Counted from the stretch's first letter, positions 46,510 through 58,517 are shown. The stretch: DNA of 64,000 nucleotides from Cheiracanthium punctorium (GCA_038373885.1 JAWZYV010017538.1:992001-1056000); one strand, 5' to 3'. The notes: generated by a model not told the origin, from the sequence alone. Numbers and translations are program-made.

Positions 46510-46718
46510 ATCCACGTCAGAAGGACAGCACAATGGGGAGTTCACTCCGTGGGAGGTCTTTCTAAGGGGACCTAACCCCTATTTACGCTAGTTTCGGAGA
46601 AAACCGCGGAAAACTCCGAACGTTTAGTTCGACAGCCAGGCGATGGGACCCGAACCCTGGACCTTCACACTTCGGTTATCTACCATTTTCAATGACATAA
46701 CCATTGTACCATGGTGAC
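46510..46718 (-). mobile_element. tRNA-derived SINE (body type 1), minus strand
   Basis: On the minus strand: head GGTCACCATGGTACAATGG (A-box region), B box CCAGGGTTCGGGTCCC, then GGCTGTCGAACTAAACGTTC. After that come GGAGTTTTCCGCGGTTTTCT and CCGAAACTAGCGTAAATAGG, ending near GTCCCCTTAGAAAGACC. Same body order as the SINEs at 7363 and 7721, joined to a different tRNA-like head. Confidence 0.8.
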
Positions 46719-47506
46719 CACTGTGCTCCCAATAGCAACCCCTAGATTTCACTTCATATTTCAAAAATTTGGCTCATTTTAACTCCGGATCCCAATTTTC
46801 AATGAATTTGAGCTGAAAATGAGTGGAGCTTCCAAAATCCCCCTCCCCCTATGTTAAAATGTTTTTTCATACTTTAATTCACATCTCATATAACATTGAT
46901 AATAAGAATCTGATTTTTATTTGTACTATTAGAACTAAACGACCCAAACATAATCTACCATTATTATAATTTTTAATAAAATATTAATATGAATTATGGA
47001 TTATTAAATTAATATCCAAAAAATTATGAATAACGACTTAGCCAAATTTTAATGGGAATAGATGCAGAAGGTAATATTACATGGCTGTGCAAAATTTGGA
47101 ATTTTGACGTTCAGTACTTTAATTTATATTTTAAAAAATATGTGTTATTTTCATGAGTTAAGGGACCATATATAAATTTATTAAATAACAAATTTTTGAA
47201 AGTTGCTTAAAATAATTAAATAAAGCGTAAATTAACTTTCTTTTACACAAAAATAGTAAAAGTTAGCGGCATTAAAAAAATAGCAAACTTTGAAGCAAAT
47301 AAGTTGGAGGTTTGTATAGTTTGATGGGGGTTCTATAAATCGTCTATTGTTGCGCCTGCTATTCCCCCTTCCCAAATAAAATATTATTTGACCTTTTTTA
47401 ATATTAGAAACATAAGCCTTTGTACTATATCAAACATTCAAAATCGCATTTTTCTGTCTCTATTTCCATCTAACTGTAAATTAAAATACTGCCAAAAGTC
47501 TTTTAA

Positions 47507-47587
47507 AAATATTGCACGCTGCATAATATTTCACGCGTGCAAAAATAGCGTGCAAAAATATTGCACGCTAAAAATATTGCACGCTGC
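47507..47587. repeat. ATATTGCACGC motif cluster
   Basis: AAAAATATTGCACGCT or its inverse occurs about four times in 80 bp, including the inverted pair GCGTGCAAAAATATTGCACGC. Too short for a named family; looks like local slippage. Confidence 0.7.
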
Positions 47588-47900
47588 ACACGATAATATT
47601 AAATGAAGAAAGTGAAATAATATACACAGTCTTCGGTGGACAAAAAAATAATTGTGTTTTTTACATGAAATTCAAACAAATACAATTTCAATCATGAAAC
47701 CATTCTTCATGTTTACCGCAATTGTGTAACATTCATGCTTGTAGTTAGAAGAGCAGAAAACAGCCTCTCACTCCTGGCAACTTTTCACCTGTCTAAGAAA
47801 TTCAAATACTCAGTAACAATTTCAAAATTAGAAAGATTTTCCAAAATCGTCAGTAATTGTTTTGCATTTTTTCTTTAAATCCTGTATACGGACTGAGAAA

Positions 47901-47963
47901 GTTTTGGAGTCACGGGTCATTTGGACCATTGGCACTGACTAAATATTCTAATTTCTACCACTG
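47901..47963. mobile_element. Terminal fragment shared with the element at 24048
   Basis: ATTTGGACCATTGGCACTGA then CTAAATATTCTAATTTCTAC and CACTG match the right end of 24048-24407. No left partner is visible upstream, so this is a truncated copy. Confidence 0.6.
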
Positions 47964-48900
47964 ATAGTCTCAGTACAAAAGACTAGAAACGGTATTTTCC
48001 CTGTAAATAATATTTATTTCTTTTAACTATCGCTAGCGAAATTAATGAAAGGCGAAAAGTTCGTAACCTACAAACAGCGTTTTTCAATTTGCAGAAAGCC
48101 CCTTAAAATCGCACAAAAAAGAATTCGCGATATCTCCGTAAGTAGAAAATTTGTAAAAATTTTGATTTAGGGTAATTTGAAGGTTTTCTTTCGTTTAATA
48201 AAGTCAAAATAGAGGGTTGCCATTGAGAAAAATGAAGTTGATGCAGAATTAAACATGAAGACGGCCCCTTATGCAAATGAAATTAATAATAAATTAAAGT
48301 ATACTTTATTTGCAAATGAATGGTATGCATAACTTTGCTGTACGACGAACGACGGCCAAATAAAGAGCAAGTGGGCGGTGTTCTTTTTTTTTACCCGCAG
48401 CTGTACATATCTACCTATGTAAAAAAAAAAATGCCACGTCCAGGGGAATTAAAACAACATGAGCAATTATGGACGATATTAGTTCAAATTAACTACAGAT
48501 AAGACGGGTTTAGAATTTATTTACCACCTTAACATTAATGAGAAGGCTGATTTTGTATGCCTCAAACTAACGAACCATATGATTAAATGACAAAGATACC
48601 CTGACTGTCAAAGTGGAGAGATGAAAAATAGAAGAATATATCTTACCTTGTGTCGTGCTGCTGATGTAAAATAAGCACTGAATAGCTGCTGTCTTGTGAA
48701 AAAATAAAAATAATAATAAAACATCAAATGACATACTTGGCTAATAAATTTTGATTACGATAAAGCAGTTGAATCACATTAAATGATCATGATAACCGCC
48801 GTAGGGATAATCAAAAACACGTACCGAAATATGACATAACGTGGTGTATAGCTGCAAGAATAAAATCACATTAAATATAAATAAATATCTATAGATATAA

Positions 48901-50705
48901 CTAGCTGAAGTACCCGTCCTCGACGGGTTAGTGAATAAAAATTTCCAAAAAGCAAGAACTTTCGTCAGCATTGTAGGAGTACACAGAATGGATGTAGTAT
49001 GTTGCCAAAGTAAAGAAAGCGAAGTTATAATTTTCATGTATTGTTAAAATATTACAAGTTAGAGAGTAAAAGTAATATCATTTCATTCGCTTTAGTCGTA
49101 ATTATGGGATGCGCGAACGAATATTTACGCATATTGAAATAATTTTCGCAAAATCTCAAAATTTAATCAACATTTTTGAAAAATTTGAAGCCTAGAATTT
49201 AAGTTGAGTGACAACCTATCATGTCAGCCAAATTCGTTTCATTCCCTGCAGTCTTTATTTCGTGATGCTGGAACAAATTTTCAGCATTTTAAAACGATTT
49301 TCGAAAAATCTCAAAATGTAAGCAAAATATTTTTAAAATTCAACGCCTATAAATTAAGATTAGCAACTACCTATCATATCACTCAATTTCGTATCATTCG
49401 TATTAGTCGTTATTACGTGATGTTTGAAGAAATATAAACATATTTTGAGAGAATTTTCACAAAACCTCAAAATCTAATAAAAATGTTTAAAAAATTGGAC
49501 TCCTATAGTTTATGTTAAGCAACCATCTATCGTGTGACCAAATTTCATATCATTCTCTTTAGTCGTTATTACGTAATACGGGAACAAAGATTCACTCAGT
49601 TTTAAACGATTTTCACAAAATCTCGAAATCTGATGGATTTTTTTTAATTAGATGCTTATAGTTTAAGGTGACTGACCACCAATCATTTCACCAAATATCA
49701 TTTTTTCACCTTTGCAGATATTACGTGATGTGCGAACACAAATTTACGCAGTTTGAAATGATTTTCGCAAAATTTCAAAATCTAATCAAGATTTTTTTTT
49801 TAATTCGACGCCTATGTTTTAAGTTGAGTGACCACCTATCATGTCACTCAATTTCATATCATTCGCTTCAGTCGTTTTTACGTGATGCTTGAACACAAAT
49901 TTACGCAGTTTGAAAGGATTTTCGCAGAATCTCAAAATCCAATCAGAATTTTTTTTTAAATTGGACGCCTATGTTTTAAGTTGAGTGACCACCTATCATG
50001 ACACCCAATTTCATATCATTCGCTTAAGTCGTTTTTGCGTGATGCTTGAACACAAATTTACGCAGTTTGAATCGATTTTCGCAAAATCTGATAATCTAAT
50101 CAAGATTTTTTAAAAATTGGACGCCTATGTTTTAAGTCGAGTGACCACCTATCATGACACCCAATTTCATATCATTCGCTTCAGTCGTTTTTACGTGATG
50201 CTTGAACACAAATTTACGCAGTTTCAAAGGATTTTCGCAAAATCTCAAAATCCAATCAAGATTTTTTAAAAATTGGGCGCCTATGTTTTAAGTTGAGTGA
50301 CCACCTATCATGACACCCAATTTCATATCATTCGCTTCAGTCGTTTTTGCGTGATGCTTGAATACAAATTTACGCAGTTTGAAACGATTTTCGCAAAATC
50401 TCAAAATCCAATCAAGATTTTTTAAAAATTGGACGCCTATGTTTTAAGTTGAGTGACCACCTATCATGACACCCAATTTCATATCATTCGCTTAAGCCGT
50501 GTTTACGTGATGCTTAAACAGAAAAAGCGTCACGGACAGAATGACAGAATGACAGAACGACAGAACGACATAACGACAGAATGACAGACAGACAAACTTT
50601 TTTTTGAGGGTCGCATCGGATTCCCGGGTGCTTGAAACGGATAGAAATCGCAAAATTTTTGAATTCCAAGAAATGTACAGACAAAAGTCTAATTTTATTT
50701 ATATA
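48901..50705 (-). mobile_element. Helitron B, non-autonomous
   Basis: On the minus strand the 5' end is TCTATATAAATAAAATTAGA following an A (50706 complement). The 3' end is the hairpin CCCGTCGAGGACGGG, a spacer TACTTCAG, then CTAG followed by T (48900 complement). These are the Helitron hallmarks. The 5' region has a TGTC-rich run (50540-50590) and the rest is a 156-bp monomer array. No Rep or helicase frame is present. Confidence 0.82.
49190..50520. repeat. 156-157-bp tandem monomer array, about 9 units
   Basis: GTTTTAAG of successive monomers falls at 49816, 49973, 50129, 50285 and 50441, giving periods of 157, 156, 156 and 156. Older, diverged units lie at about 49195, 49350, 49510 and 49660. 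Each has ACCACCTATCATG, CAATTTCATATCATTCGCTT, AGTCGTTTTTACGTGATGC and a CGCAAAATCTCAAAATC block. Sequence is most uniform toward the right, which is the Helitron 5' side. Confidence 0.93.
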
Positions 50706-50853
50706 GATTAGGAGGTTACTTTGTGTTTATGATGATACTGAAATAGAGAACTCTATAAGAGACGAGGATTCTGGATTAATAAGCTCACTCAAACAGTTCA
50801 AGCTCTGATGCTCTAGTATGTCTTGGTATAAAATCTTAATTTGGACGAATCCA

Positions 50854-51340
50854 TTAACCCTTTGTGGCGCAACCCTCTCCCAATGCTGAAAAAAGGGCAG
50901 CCGTTGCCATCGCTCGATTTAACTACCAGGAAGATGGCGGACGATCGAAACGTTCATCGCGTGCCACAGATCTAGAGACCCTTTTTTTAACGACAGCTGG
51001 CTGTGCGGGATCTGTGGCACGCGATGAACGTTTCGTTCGTCCGCCATCTTGCTGGTAGTTAAGTCGAGCGATGGCAACGCTGCCCTTTTTTCAGCATTGG
51101 GCAATCTATCCAGCTGTTCTCGCATTCTTCCTTTTTTCAGCAGATGTCACAGTGCTGTTTAAAACAATCGTGACCATTTTTTTACGGGAAATGACGTGCT
51201 AAAAGGTAAACTATTCTCGTGGAGCTATGCCACCCGCAACTATTTTTATAGAAATCCAATCTATTCTTCGTGACTGGCAACAGTCGCAACGTCAGAGTTT
51301 GGTGATCCCATAGCGGGAACACTGCGCGTTAAAGGGTTAA
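50854..51340 (+). mobile_element. TTAA-MITE copy 9
   Basis: TTAA at 50854-50857 and 51337-51340. Left end CCCTTTGTGGCGCAACC. The foldback arms are joined by a shortened loop, CTGGCTGTGCGGGATCTG, near 50997-51014. The left arm has AGGAAGATGG where most copies have AGCAAGATGG. Inserted 149 bp beyond the Helitron B tail and later duplicated with its flanks. Confidence 0.93.
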
Positions 51341-51689
51341 GCAAACTATTGCAGTCAAAAGATTACGATCTGCCACCTGCTAGAACTCTTAAGAGAGTGT
51401 AACGATTTTTTAAGGGATTTCCGATCGGATGTGGCTTTTATTTAACGCAATGCTCTGGGATGCAGGAGAACTGACCGATGAGATAGCTGGCCCGGCTAGC
51501 TTTCAATTTACGCAGCCACGCCATAGACTCTGACGAAGAAATATTAATTTTGATAATGAAGCTAACTAATGTACTATCTAATTTAAATTGGTAGTAACAT
51601 TATGCATTTATTTCCTTGTTTTTCTATAGTAGGATAAGGCCTAAATATGTGCAGAGAATATATCTTTTGATATGCCACAGAACCGACGC

Positions 51690-52116
51690 CTATGTTTTAA
51701 GTTGAGTGACCGCCTATCATGACACCCAATTTCATATCATTCGCTTCAGTCGTTTTTACGTGATGCTTGAACACAAATTTACTCAGTTTGAAACGATTTT
51801 CGCAAAATCTGAAAATCTAATCAAGATTTTTTAAAAATTGGACGCCTATGTTTTAAGTTGAGTGACCACCTATCATGACACCCAATTTCATATCATTCGC
51901 TTAAACTGTGTTTACGTGATGCTTAAACAGAAAAAGCGTCACGGACAGAATGACAGAATGACATAACGACAGAACGACATAACGACAGAATGACAGACAG
52001 ACAAACTTTTTTTTGAGGGTCGCATCGGATTCCCGGGTGCTTGAAACGGATAGAAATCGCAAAATTTTTGAATTCCAAGAAATGTACAGACAAAAGTCTA
52101 ATTTTATTTATATAGA
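51690..52116 (-). mobile_element. Helitron B-derived duplicate fragment (monomers plus 5' tail)
   Basis: Part of the tandem duplication. It holds about 1.5 copies of the 156-bp monomer, the TGTC-rich run and the 5' TC terminus at about 52115-52116. There is no 3' CTAG hairpin end, so this arose by duplication, not by a new Helitron insertion. Confidence 0.85.
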
Positions 52117-52262
52117 TTAGGAGGTTACTTTGTGTTTATGATGATACTGAAATAGAGAACTCTATAAGAGACGAGGATTCTGGATTAATAAGCTCACTCA
52201 AACAGTTCAAGCTCTGATGCTCTAGTATGTCTTGGTATAAAATCTTAATTTGGACGAATCCA

Positions 52263-52749
52263 TTAACCCTTTGTGGCGCAACCCTCTCCCAATGCTGAAA
52301 AAAGGGCAGCCGTTGCCATCGCTCGATTTAACGACCAGGAAGATGGCGGACGATCGAAACGTTCATCGCGTGCCACAGATCTAGAGACCCTTTTTTTAAC
52401 GACAGCTGGCTGTGCGGGATCTGTGGCACGCGATGAACGTTTCGTTCGTCCGCCATCTTGCTGGTAGTTAAGTCGAGCGATGGCAACGCTGCCCTTTTTT
52501 CAGCATTGGGCAATCTATCCAGCTGTTCTCGCATTCTTCCTTTTTTCAGCAGATGTCACAGTGCTGTTTAAAACAATCGTGACCATTTTTTTACGGGAAA
52601 TGACGTGCTAAAAGGTAAACTATTCTCGTGGAGCTATGCCACCCGCAACTATTTTTATAGAAATCCAATCTATTCTTCGTGACTGGCAACAGTCGCAACG
52701 TCAGAGTTTGGTGATCCCATAGCGGGAACACTGCGCGTTAAAGGGTTAA
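52263..52749 (+). mobile_element. TTAA-MITE copy 10 (duplicate of copy 9)
   Basis: TTAA at 52263-52266 and 52746-52749. It shares with copy 9 the same diagnostic loop and the AGGAAGATGG variant, and differs by single bases such as TAACGACCAGG for TAACTACCAGG. It is a segmental-duplication copy, so it should not be counted as an independent insertion. Confidence 0.93.
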
Positions 52750-53098
52750 GCAAACTATTGCAGTCAAAAGATTACGATCTGCCACCTGCTAGAACTCTTA
52801 AGAGAGTGTAACGATTTTTTAAGGGATTTCCGATCGGATGTGGCTTTTATTTAACGCAATGCTCTGGGATGCAGGAGAACTGACCGATGAGATAGCTGGC
52901 CCGGCTAGCTTTCAATTTACGCAGCCACGCCATAGACTCTGACGAAGAAATATTAATTTTGATAATGAAGCTAACTAATGTACTATCTAATTTAAATTGG
53001 TAGTAACATTATGCATTTATTTCCTTGTTTTTCTATAGTAGGATAAGGCCTAAATATGTGCAGAGAATATATCTTTTGATATGCCACAGAACCGACGC

Positions 53099-53487
53099 CT
53101 ATGTTTTAAGTTGAGTGACCGCCTATCATGACACCCAATTTCATATCATTCGCTTCAGTCGTTTTTACGTGATGCTTGAACACAAATTTACTCAGTTTGA
53201 AACGATTTTCGCAAAATCTGAAAATCTAATCAAGATTTTTTAAAAATTCGACGCCTATGTTTTAAGTTGAGTGACCACCTATCATGACACCCAATTTCAT
53301 ATCATTCGCTTCAGTCGTTTTTACGTGATGCTTAAACAAAAAAAGCGTCACGGACAGAATGACAGAATGACAAACTTTTTTTTGAGGGTCGCATCGGATT
53401 CCCGGGTGCTTGAAACGGATAGAAATCGCAAAATTTTTGAATTCCAAGAAATGTACAGACAAAAGTCTAATTTTATTTATATAGATA
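53099..53487 (-). mobile_element. Third Helitron B monomer/tail fragment
   Basis: About 1.5 monomers followed by a shorter TGTC run (only two GACAGAATG units, against about seven in the first copy). The 5' tail ends TTTATATAGAT near 53487. The right flank then departs from the flanks of the other two tails, marking the end of the duplicated tract. Confidence 0.85.
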
Positions 53488-53526
53488 TAAAACAGCAAAA
53501 CTTACGTAGTATAGATATATGACAGA

Positions 53527-53568
53527 TTCTTCTTCTTCTTCTTCTTCTTCTTCTTTTTTTTTTTTTTT
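53527..53568. repeat. (TTC)n followed by poly(T)
   Basis: About nine TTC units then about 17 T. Simple repeat; may be a retroposon tail on the opposite strand, with no head identified. Confidence 0.9.
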
Positions 53569-56151
53569 TGGATGATATTTTATTCTGTAGGTCTACTTCC
53601 AATCACGATCAACATTTGAATAACAGAATTACTCTGGGAGCTCAGCATTCTTATTACTTGAAAAACTTAGTATCGTACTTCAATATACCGGTGTGATTGG
53701 AGACACGGTCTTCGATCCTTCGAGACAACAGATTGAAACGGAAAAAATTTAAATCAGTATTCATCTGCCACATATTATATAGTACAAACGATTCTTGTTC
53801 CGTGAGATATTCAGTTCAAAAAATAGTAGCATTTGCAAAGTGCTTGTTTTGCATCATGACACTGTCAAAGATTATGATGATGGCCCTAACCGTGGCTCTA
53901 AATTGGTGCAGTACGAAAAACTCAGAACTTGCAAAAAACCCTGTGTCTGTTTACGATATCAAATGCTAAGTAAAGGTTACGCCAATTTGTACTACATAAT
54001 GTAAATAATTATATTGAACTCTAAAAAGAAAAAAAAAAAAAAAAGAAGTAAGAGCATCTGTGTATTCTGTACTACAGTGGGGTGTATATATAAACCAATA
54101 CAGAGGGGGGGCACACAACTTTCTGCGTGGGATGACGGAATTTTCTGTACGCCACTGAGTGTTTTTTTTTTCAGTGTCTATCGCAACTGGATTGCTTTTA
54201 AAAAAGTTCCAAAGTTGCATGATTTCTTAAAAGAACAATCGTAAAATTTTGTACTTTTAATATTGATAAAAAATTTGACTGTGGTCTGGCTTAAAGGTTT
54301 CGGTACAGAACGATACTTTAGTTTGACTTCTAGATTGATCGGGTAGGCTAAGTTGGTATAATTGGTGATTCGTGTACTCTGTTGGACTCGCAGGACGTAA
54401 CAACAAATGTTATGAAGTCTTCAGAGCTGATTGTAATTATAAAGAATTTAACAGATCGTATGGACGTATATCATTCTGTATTTATGAACCCTAAAAATTA
54501 GACGAAAAAAAAAAACTTTCCGGTAGAACCTCCTTTGAAATTTATTTACAAATGTAGCAAAAGAATGTTTTCCTTTGCATCATCCTTAACAGATTTAAAA
54601 AAAAAGAAAACCCCTTCTCTCTAAATCTTTCTACCATTTATATCTTTTTCGAATAATTGAGAAATAGCAAGCCGGCGTTACTATTAATCCAACGTACTGA
54701 TTATTCTGAATGAGTTTTGATATCTATTTGATTAGAACCATTCTTTTTGGTGATTTTTACGAATGTTTTCCATTCATTGGAACTCCAGACGCTGTTTATC
54801 CTGGGATATGTCCTAATCCTTTTCGATTCTCATTCATGGGCACAGCACGCGTAAAAAAAAAAAAAAAAAAAAAAAGTGGGAGGGAGGGGTGGAAGGGGGG
54901 GTACCTTTTTTTCCCTTCCACTTTGCCTGCACCGAAAATAAAATCAATTGCGACGCATTATTAGCGCCGTCACGCCATCCAAAACCGAATATATTGTCAC
55001 AAAAGTTTAAAACCGCGGAACGATAGAAGAAAGAAAAAATTATTATTGCTATTATTATTATTTTTCTTTCTTAATGTCCGCTTGGCCCGCAATGCATGCT
55101 GGGCGTTTGACGTCACCGCCTCACTTGGCTGCTAGTGCCAGTAATGCTTGCACAATGTGTAAAATAAGGTTACTCTTCCCTCTCAGTATTTTGCGGCCCG
55201 CCCGTCTTCACACACCGGTCGAGGGGTAATTGAAGGGATTATACGATTGTAATAAGACGAGCTGGAAGACGCAAACTGGAAGAAAGAAAAAGCTACGTGG
55301 AAGGCGGAAAAGAAGCTATATGTTTTCACGAACAATAGGAAGCGATTGAGTGATAATTAACACACAGCCGAAGGGTAATTCGAGCAGAGATGATTTTTGG
55401 CCAGTAGAAACTCATTTCAACCTGCCAGAAATATATAAATGCGATGATCAAGTTACTATTTTCCAGTGGCGGATTAATGCAATTTTGTGGGTGGGGTGGC
55501 TAGTTAAAAGATCACATACACATCCATTTTATGGAAGTAACACAGGATCTTTTACATTAATTTCTTTTTCCTCGGAGGGGGCGCACGCCCCCTCCGATCC
55601 CTTTAATCTATCCTTGCTATTTTCTCATAAAATCTGTGCCCTATTATCACATGTCAACAGCCATGCACGAATCGTTGCCATGTTTTTGAGTTTGTAAATT
55701 CCTTTTTAAATGCACCCAAGTAATCTCTTCATAAGCGAGAAAATGTATACACTTATACACATCCATGCACAAATGGAGATGCAACATGCTCCCCAAACAC
55801 ACTAGATCTTGACTCAACCTGAAGAAAGGCTTGAAACCAATTGAAGCTTGCTGGAGTTCGGTAACCTAGAATTTGGTCGTCGGTATTGCACTCCTTTGAG
55901 AATTCATATTCATTCGATCTATTTTTCGATAGCATAAATAACTGAACACCATACAAGATTGTGTAGAAAATAAAATTGTGGTCTTTCATGACGTGTTCAG
56001 CTTTAGCATAGGCTTAACTGGCTAAGGGCAAGGGGTTGGCAATCTCCCCCCCCCCTCTAAAATTCAAGCAAATTTAAAAAAAAACCTATTTGAAAACAGA
56101 ATTTTCTACAATACGAAACATTTTACCCCCCCCCCCCTCGAAGAGAAACGT
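53569..56151. other. Sparse stretch, no recognised gene; GC-richer patch at 55060-55350
   Basis: AT-rich with A runs at 54029-54043 and 54854-54874. 55060-55350 is GC-richer with a perfect CRE (separate entry). A CAGTGGCGGATTAATGC stub at 55465 resembles a hAT end without a partner. Frames at 53697-53969 and 55350-55697 show no recognisable domains. Confidence 0.45.
55108..55115. promoter_or_regulatory. Perfect CRE palindrome (TGACGTCA) in a GC-rich patch
   Basis: TGACGTCA is the full CREB/ATF consensus. It sits in a 290-bp GC-richer patch with AATGCATGCTGGGCG just upstream and GCGGCCCGCCCG downstream. An 8-mer alone is weak evidence; the setting makes a promoter or enhancer possible. Another TGACGTCA lies at 20826-20833 inside Helitron region A, showing that such sites also occur in repeats. 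Confidence 0.3.
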
Positions 56152-56224
56152 GCGGCGGTAGCCAGTTTCGAACTCGTGAAATCCGCGTGGTAGATTGCGA
56201 CGTTTTCCAGCTGAGCTAAAAGGT
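56152..56224 (-). other. tRNA-like sequence (tRNA pseudogene or SINE head), minus strand
   Basis: The minus strand reads CCTTTTAGCTCAGCTGG (A box TAGCTCAGCTGG), then an anticodon-loop-like region, then CACGAGTTCGAAACTGG (B box GAGTTCGAAAC). The acceptor-stem halves (CCTTTTA and a TACCGCC-type 3' side) do not pair and no proper cloverleaf forms. It is therefore a pseudo-tRNA or the head of an otherwise unrecognised SINE. Confidence 0.6.
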
Positions 56225-58377
56225 ATCCATTTAGCCAGCCTTCAATCGCCAAGGTGTTGTGTGCAAGCAAATTTGTAGGTGGCTTTGATAATGAACTTAG
56301 AATTATCTAATGAACAGCCGATAACAAAATATTTCACAGCGTTGACAGCTTAAGGATGTGTTGCCATTTGCGAGCGTATATGTACAAATTGTTATTCTGG
56401 TATGATACCTGGTTTTGAAGCAATAATTTCTCAAAATAAGGAACAGATTTCTAGGGGAAAAAAGGCAATTGCCCTCCCGAAAAAAAAAAAAAAAAATCAA
56501 GCAAACTCAAATATAACCTAATTTGGAAATATTTTCTACAGTAGGAAACATTTTGCCTCTCCAGTGTTGCATGCTAGTTTACGCCAATGGAAACCTCTGA
56601 AGGTCAAATTTATCCAGCTAACACTTTTCGATCCGTTTAGGCTACCTCAGGGTACACTGATTCTTTCATTGTTTTGGGACTTTCTTGAGATGTGATCTTC
56701 AAGTGATTATCCCTGTTTCTAACGAATCGGAACAGCTGAGACGAACAGGCTCATTCATTCCGTGTGCAAGGAAAATGTACCCTCTCAAAGATCTCAGCAA
56801 TTCCACATTTTTCCAAAAATGTGGACCTAAATTTCCATAATTACGTATCTTTGTTTTTCTTTGAATGTCGTACAATGATAGATTAATTCTTATACGATGT
56901 GGATAAAAAAAGGATACAGAATTTTTATGTCCTTGTTTCGAAAATTGCGCTTGGAATAACATCATTTCCAGTTTATAAAGAAAAGATTAAAAGAAATATT
57001 CCGTATCTACTTTAATGCTTCCCAAAATTCAATATACGCCACAAAATTTGGATGGGGAACTATGCTGAATTAACTTTCGTGCACTAGTTTTATACTTGTT
57101 CTTCTGTATGAAGGTCACCAAACCTTGCATCTTTTATTCCTCATATCTTCATACTAAGTTTGCCCGAGCCCTAAGCAATCCTTTGTGGAATCAGTTGCTC
57201 AGTCTGGTGATAATGCACGTTAAGTAGGGCGCATCTAATATTTCTACAACTTTTCAGGATTATTTAAAATGTTGTTTGTGTGGAGTTCATTTTGCCTGGA
57301 AAAATTCCCTCGTTTGGAGAATGTATTTGATGCTTCGAGACTCTCTGGATCAAGCAGGCTTTGCTCTCAAAATGACCTAAGATCCCGTTTTAATCGGCCC
57401 TTCCGATGTCCTGATTTGTCATCCGCTTACGAGAATGAATTCGTTAATTGTTACGGCCATAACATGTTATAATGAGGAGTCCTAGTGGAATGAGAGGGTA
57501 AGCTGATTAGGATGGGTATAAGCCACTTTAAGTTCTCTTTATAAGGTGCCACGGAGTCATGATCGTATTAAGCTAATTCGATCAGTGATCCAATAATTAA
57601 TTTCAATACAGAGGAGCAGTAATACGATAAAACAAGATAGATAAATATGTGCGATATTTTCTTAAAAAAAAAAATACTTTTGTTTTCTTTTTTTACGAAC
57701 ATTAAAGTTCGAAAAGATATTTTGCTTAAGTGCAGATTTCATCTGAGAATATTGTATATAAAGTTGCTAAAGAAAACTTGTAGAATAAATAAAAATTACG
57801 AAATTATGAAGGACGTGTTAGCTATCTTGCTGTAATCAAGGATTTAGATATTACGAGTATTCCAAAACACTTATTTGTATTAATTTATTGAAGATTATGT
57901 CTAAAACGTTTTGTCAGTAGACGAATATCTACTTTTCAAATAAACCATAGAGAATAAACTACAGAGAGAATTAATAAACGGAGTAAACCTTTGATTAAAT
58001 TTTGATTAGGTTATACAATAATTAAAGTACAGACGGGGTAGAGTGTATGGGTGATCAGGGCACTACTGCGATCATTGATTCCTGGCTTGGGCTTGGTTGT
58101 GAAACTATCCGTTCCTTTATAGGGTGTCCCATTATAAATTGGCAAAAAAAAAAAAAAAAAAAAAAAAAAACTTCCGGCCTTAGTAGTGGCCTATGCCTAA
58201 TATGCCTAAGCTGGAGACCGATCATTCCCAAAATACTAAAATGATATTAATAAATGGTGAACAGAGAATAAGTATTTGAATATCTAGATAAACTTACGAC
58301 ACTCACTAACATGCCTCAGAAAGCAAGTTTGGGTAAAGATAATTTATTTCTGTTTCCTTTAAGTCTATTACTTAGAG
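56225..58377. other. AT-rich, no recognised gene
   Basis: A frame at 57269-57472 is preceded by an acceptor-like TTTCTACAACTTTTCAGG but has no known domain. 58119-58140 (TAGGGTGTCCCATTATAAAT) resembles a mariner end beside a 26-base A run at 58145-58170. Nothing else is supported. Confidence 0.45.
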
Positions 58378-58517
58378 CATAGGTTTCCAAACGGTGGTTA
58401 GCGATCCGCCAGGTGTTCGCAAGGTGTATAAGGGGGGTAACGACTATACAAGCGGTTCACCAAATTGTTTTGGATTTCAGAAGGGGTTTACCGAGTGAAA
58501 AAGGTTGGGGACCCCTG
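58378..58517. mobile_element. hAT MITE, 140 bp
   Basis: Left end CATAGGTTTCCAAACGGTGG and right end AAGGTTGGGGACCCCTG are imperfect TIRs of the CAGNGGTTCCCAAAC type. The flanks ACTTAGAG (58370-58377) and GCTTAGAG (58518-58525) are a 7/8 target duplication. Noncoding. Confidence 0.8.

Larger units (their letters stand above)
46719..48900. other. AT-rich, no recognised gene
   Basis: Includes a short cluster of ATATTGCACGC motifs (47507-47587) and a hAT-like end at 47901-47963. Otherwise featureless. Confidence 0.5.
50281..53098. repeat. 1.41-kb tandem duplication containing a TTAA-MITE
   Basis: About 50281-51689 recurs at 51690-53098 with an offset of 1409-1411 bp. The unit has the last monomers and 5' tail of Helitron B, unique flanking DNA, TTAA-MITE copy 9 (repeated as copy 10) and a further unique stretch, closing at GCCACAGAACCGACGCCTAT. 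A third partial start (53099-53487) repeats monomers and tail. Copies differ by a few substitutions and 2-bp indels (for example GAGAGACG vs GAGACG near 50758), so they are near-identical but not exact. Confidence 0.93.

Noticed and set aside
49190..50520. CRISPR-like regular repeats
   Set aside because: The 156-bp units are contiguous tandem monomers without unique spacers, in a eukaryotic Helitron.
50864..52534. Recurrent 64-68-codon frames (for example AQPSPNAEKRAAVAIARF)
   Set aside because: They are the hairpin arms of TTAA-MITEs read in frame and recur at every copy; not a protein family.
56152..56224. Functional tRNA gene
   Set aside because: A and B boxes are present but the acceptor stem does not pair and the arms are irregular.
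58119..58140. TAGGGTGTCCCATTATAAAT as a mariner terminus
   Set aside because: Suggestive sequence but only one end, next to a poly(A) run; too short to call.
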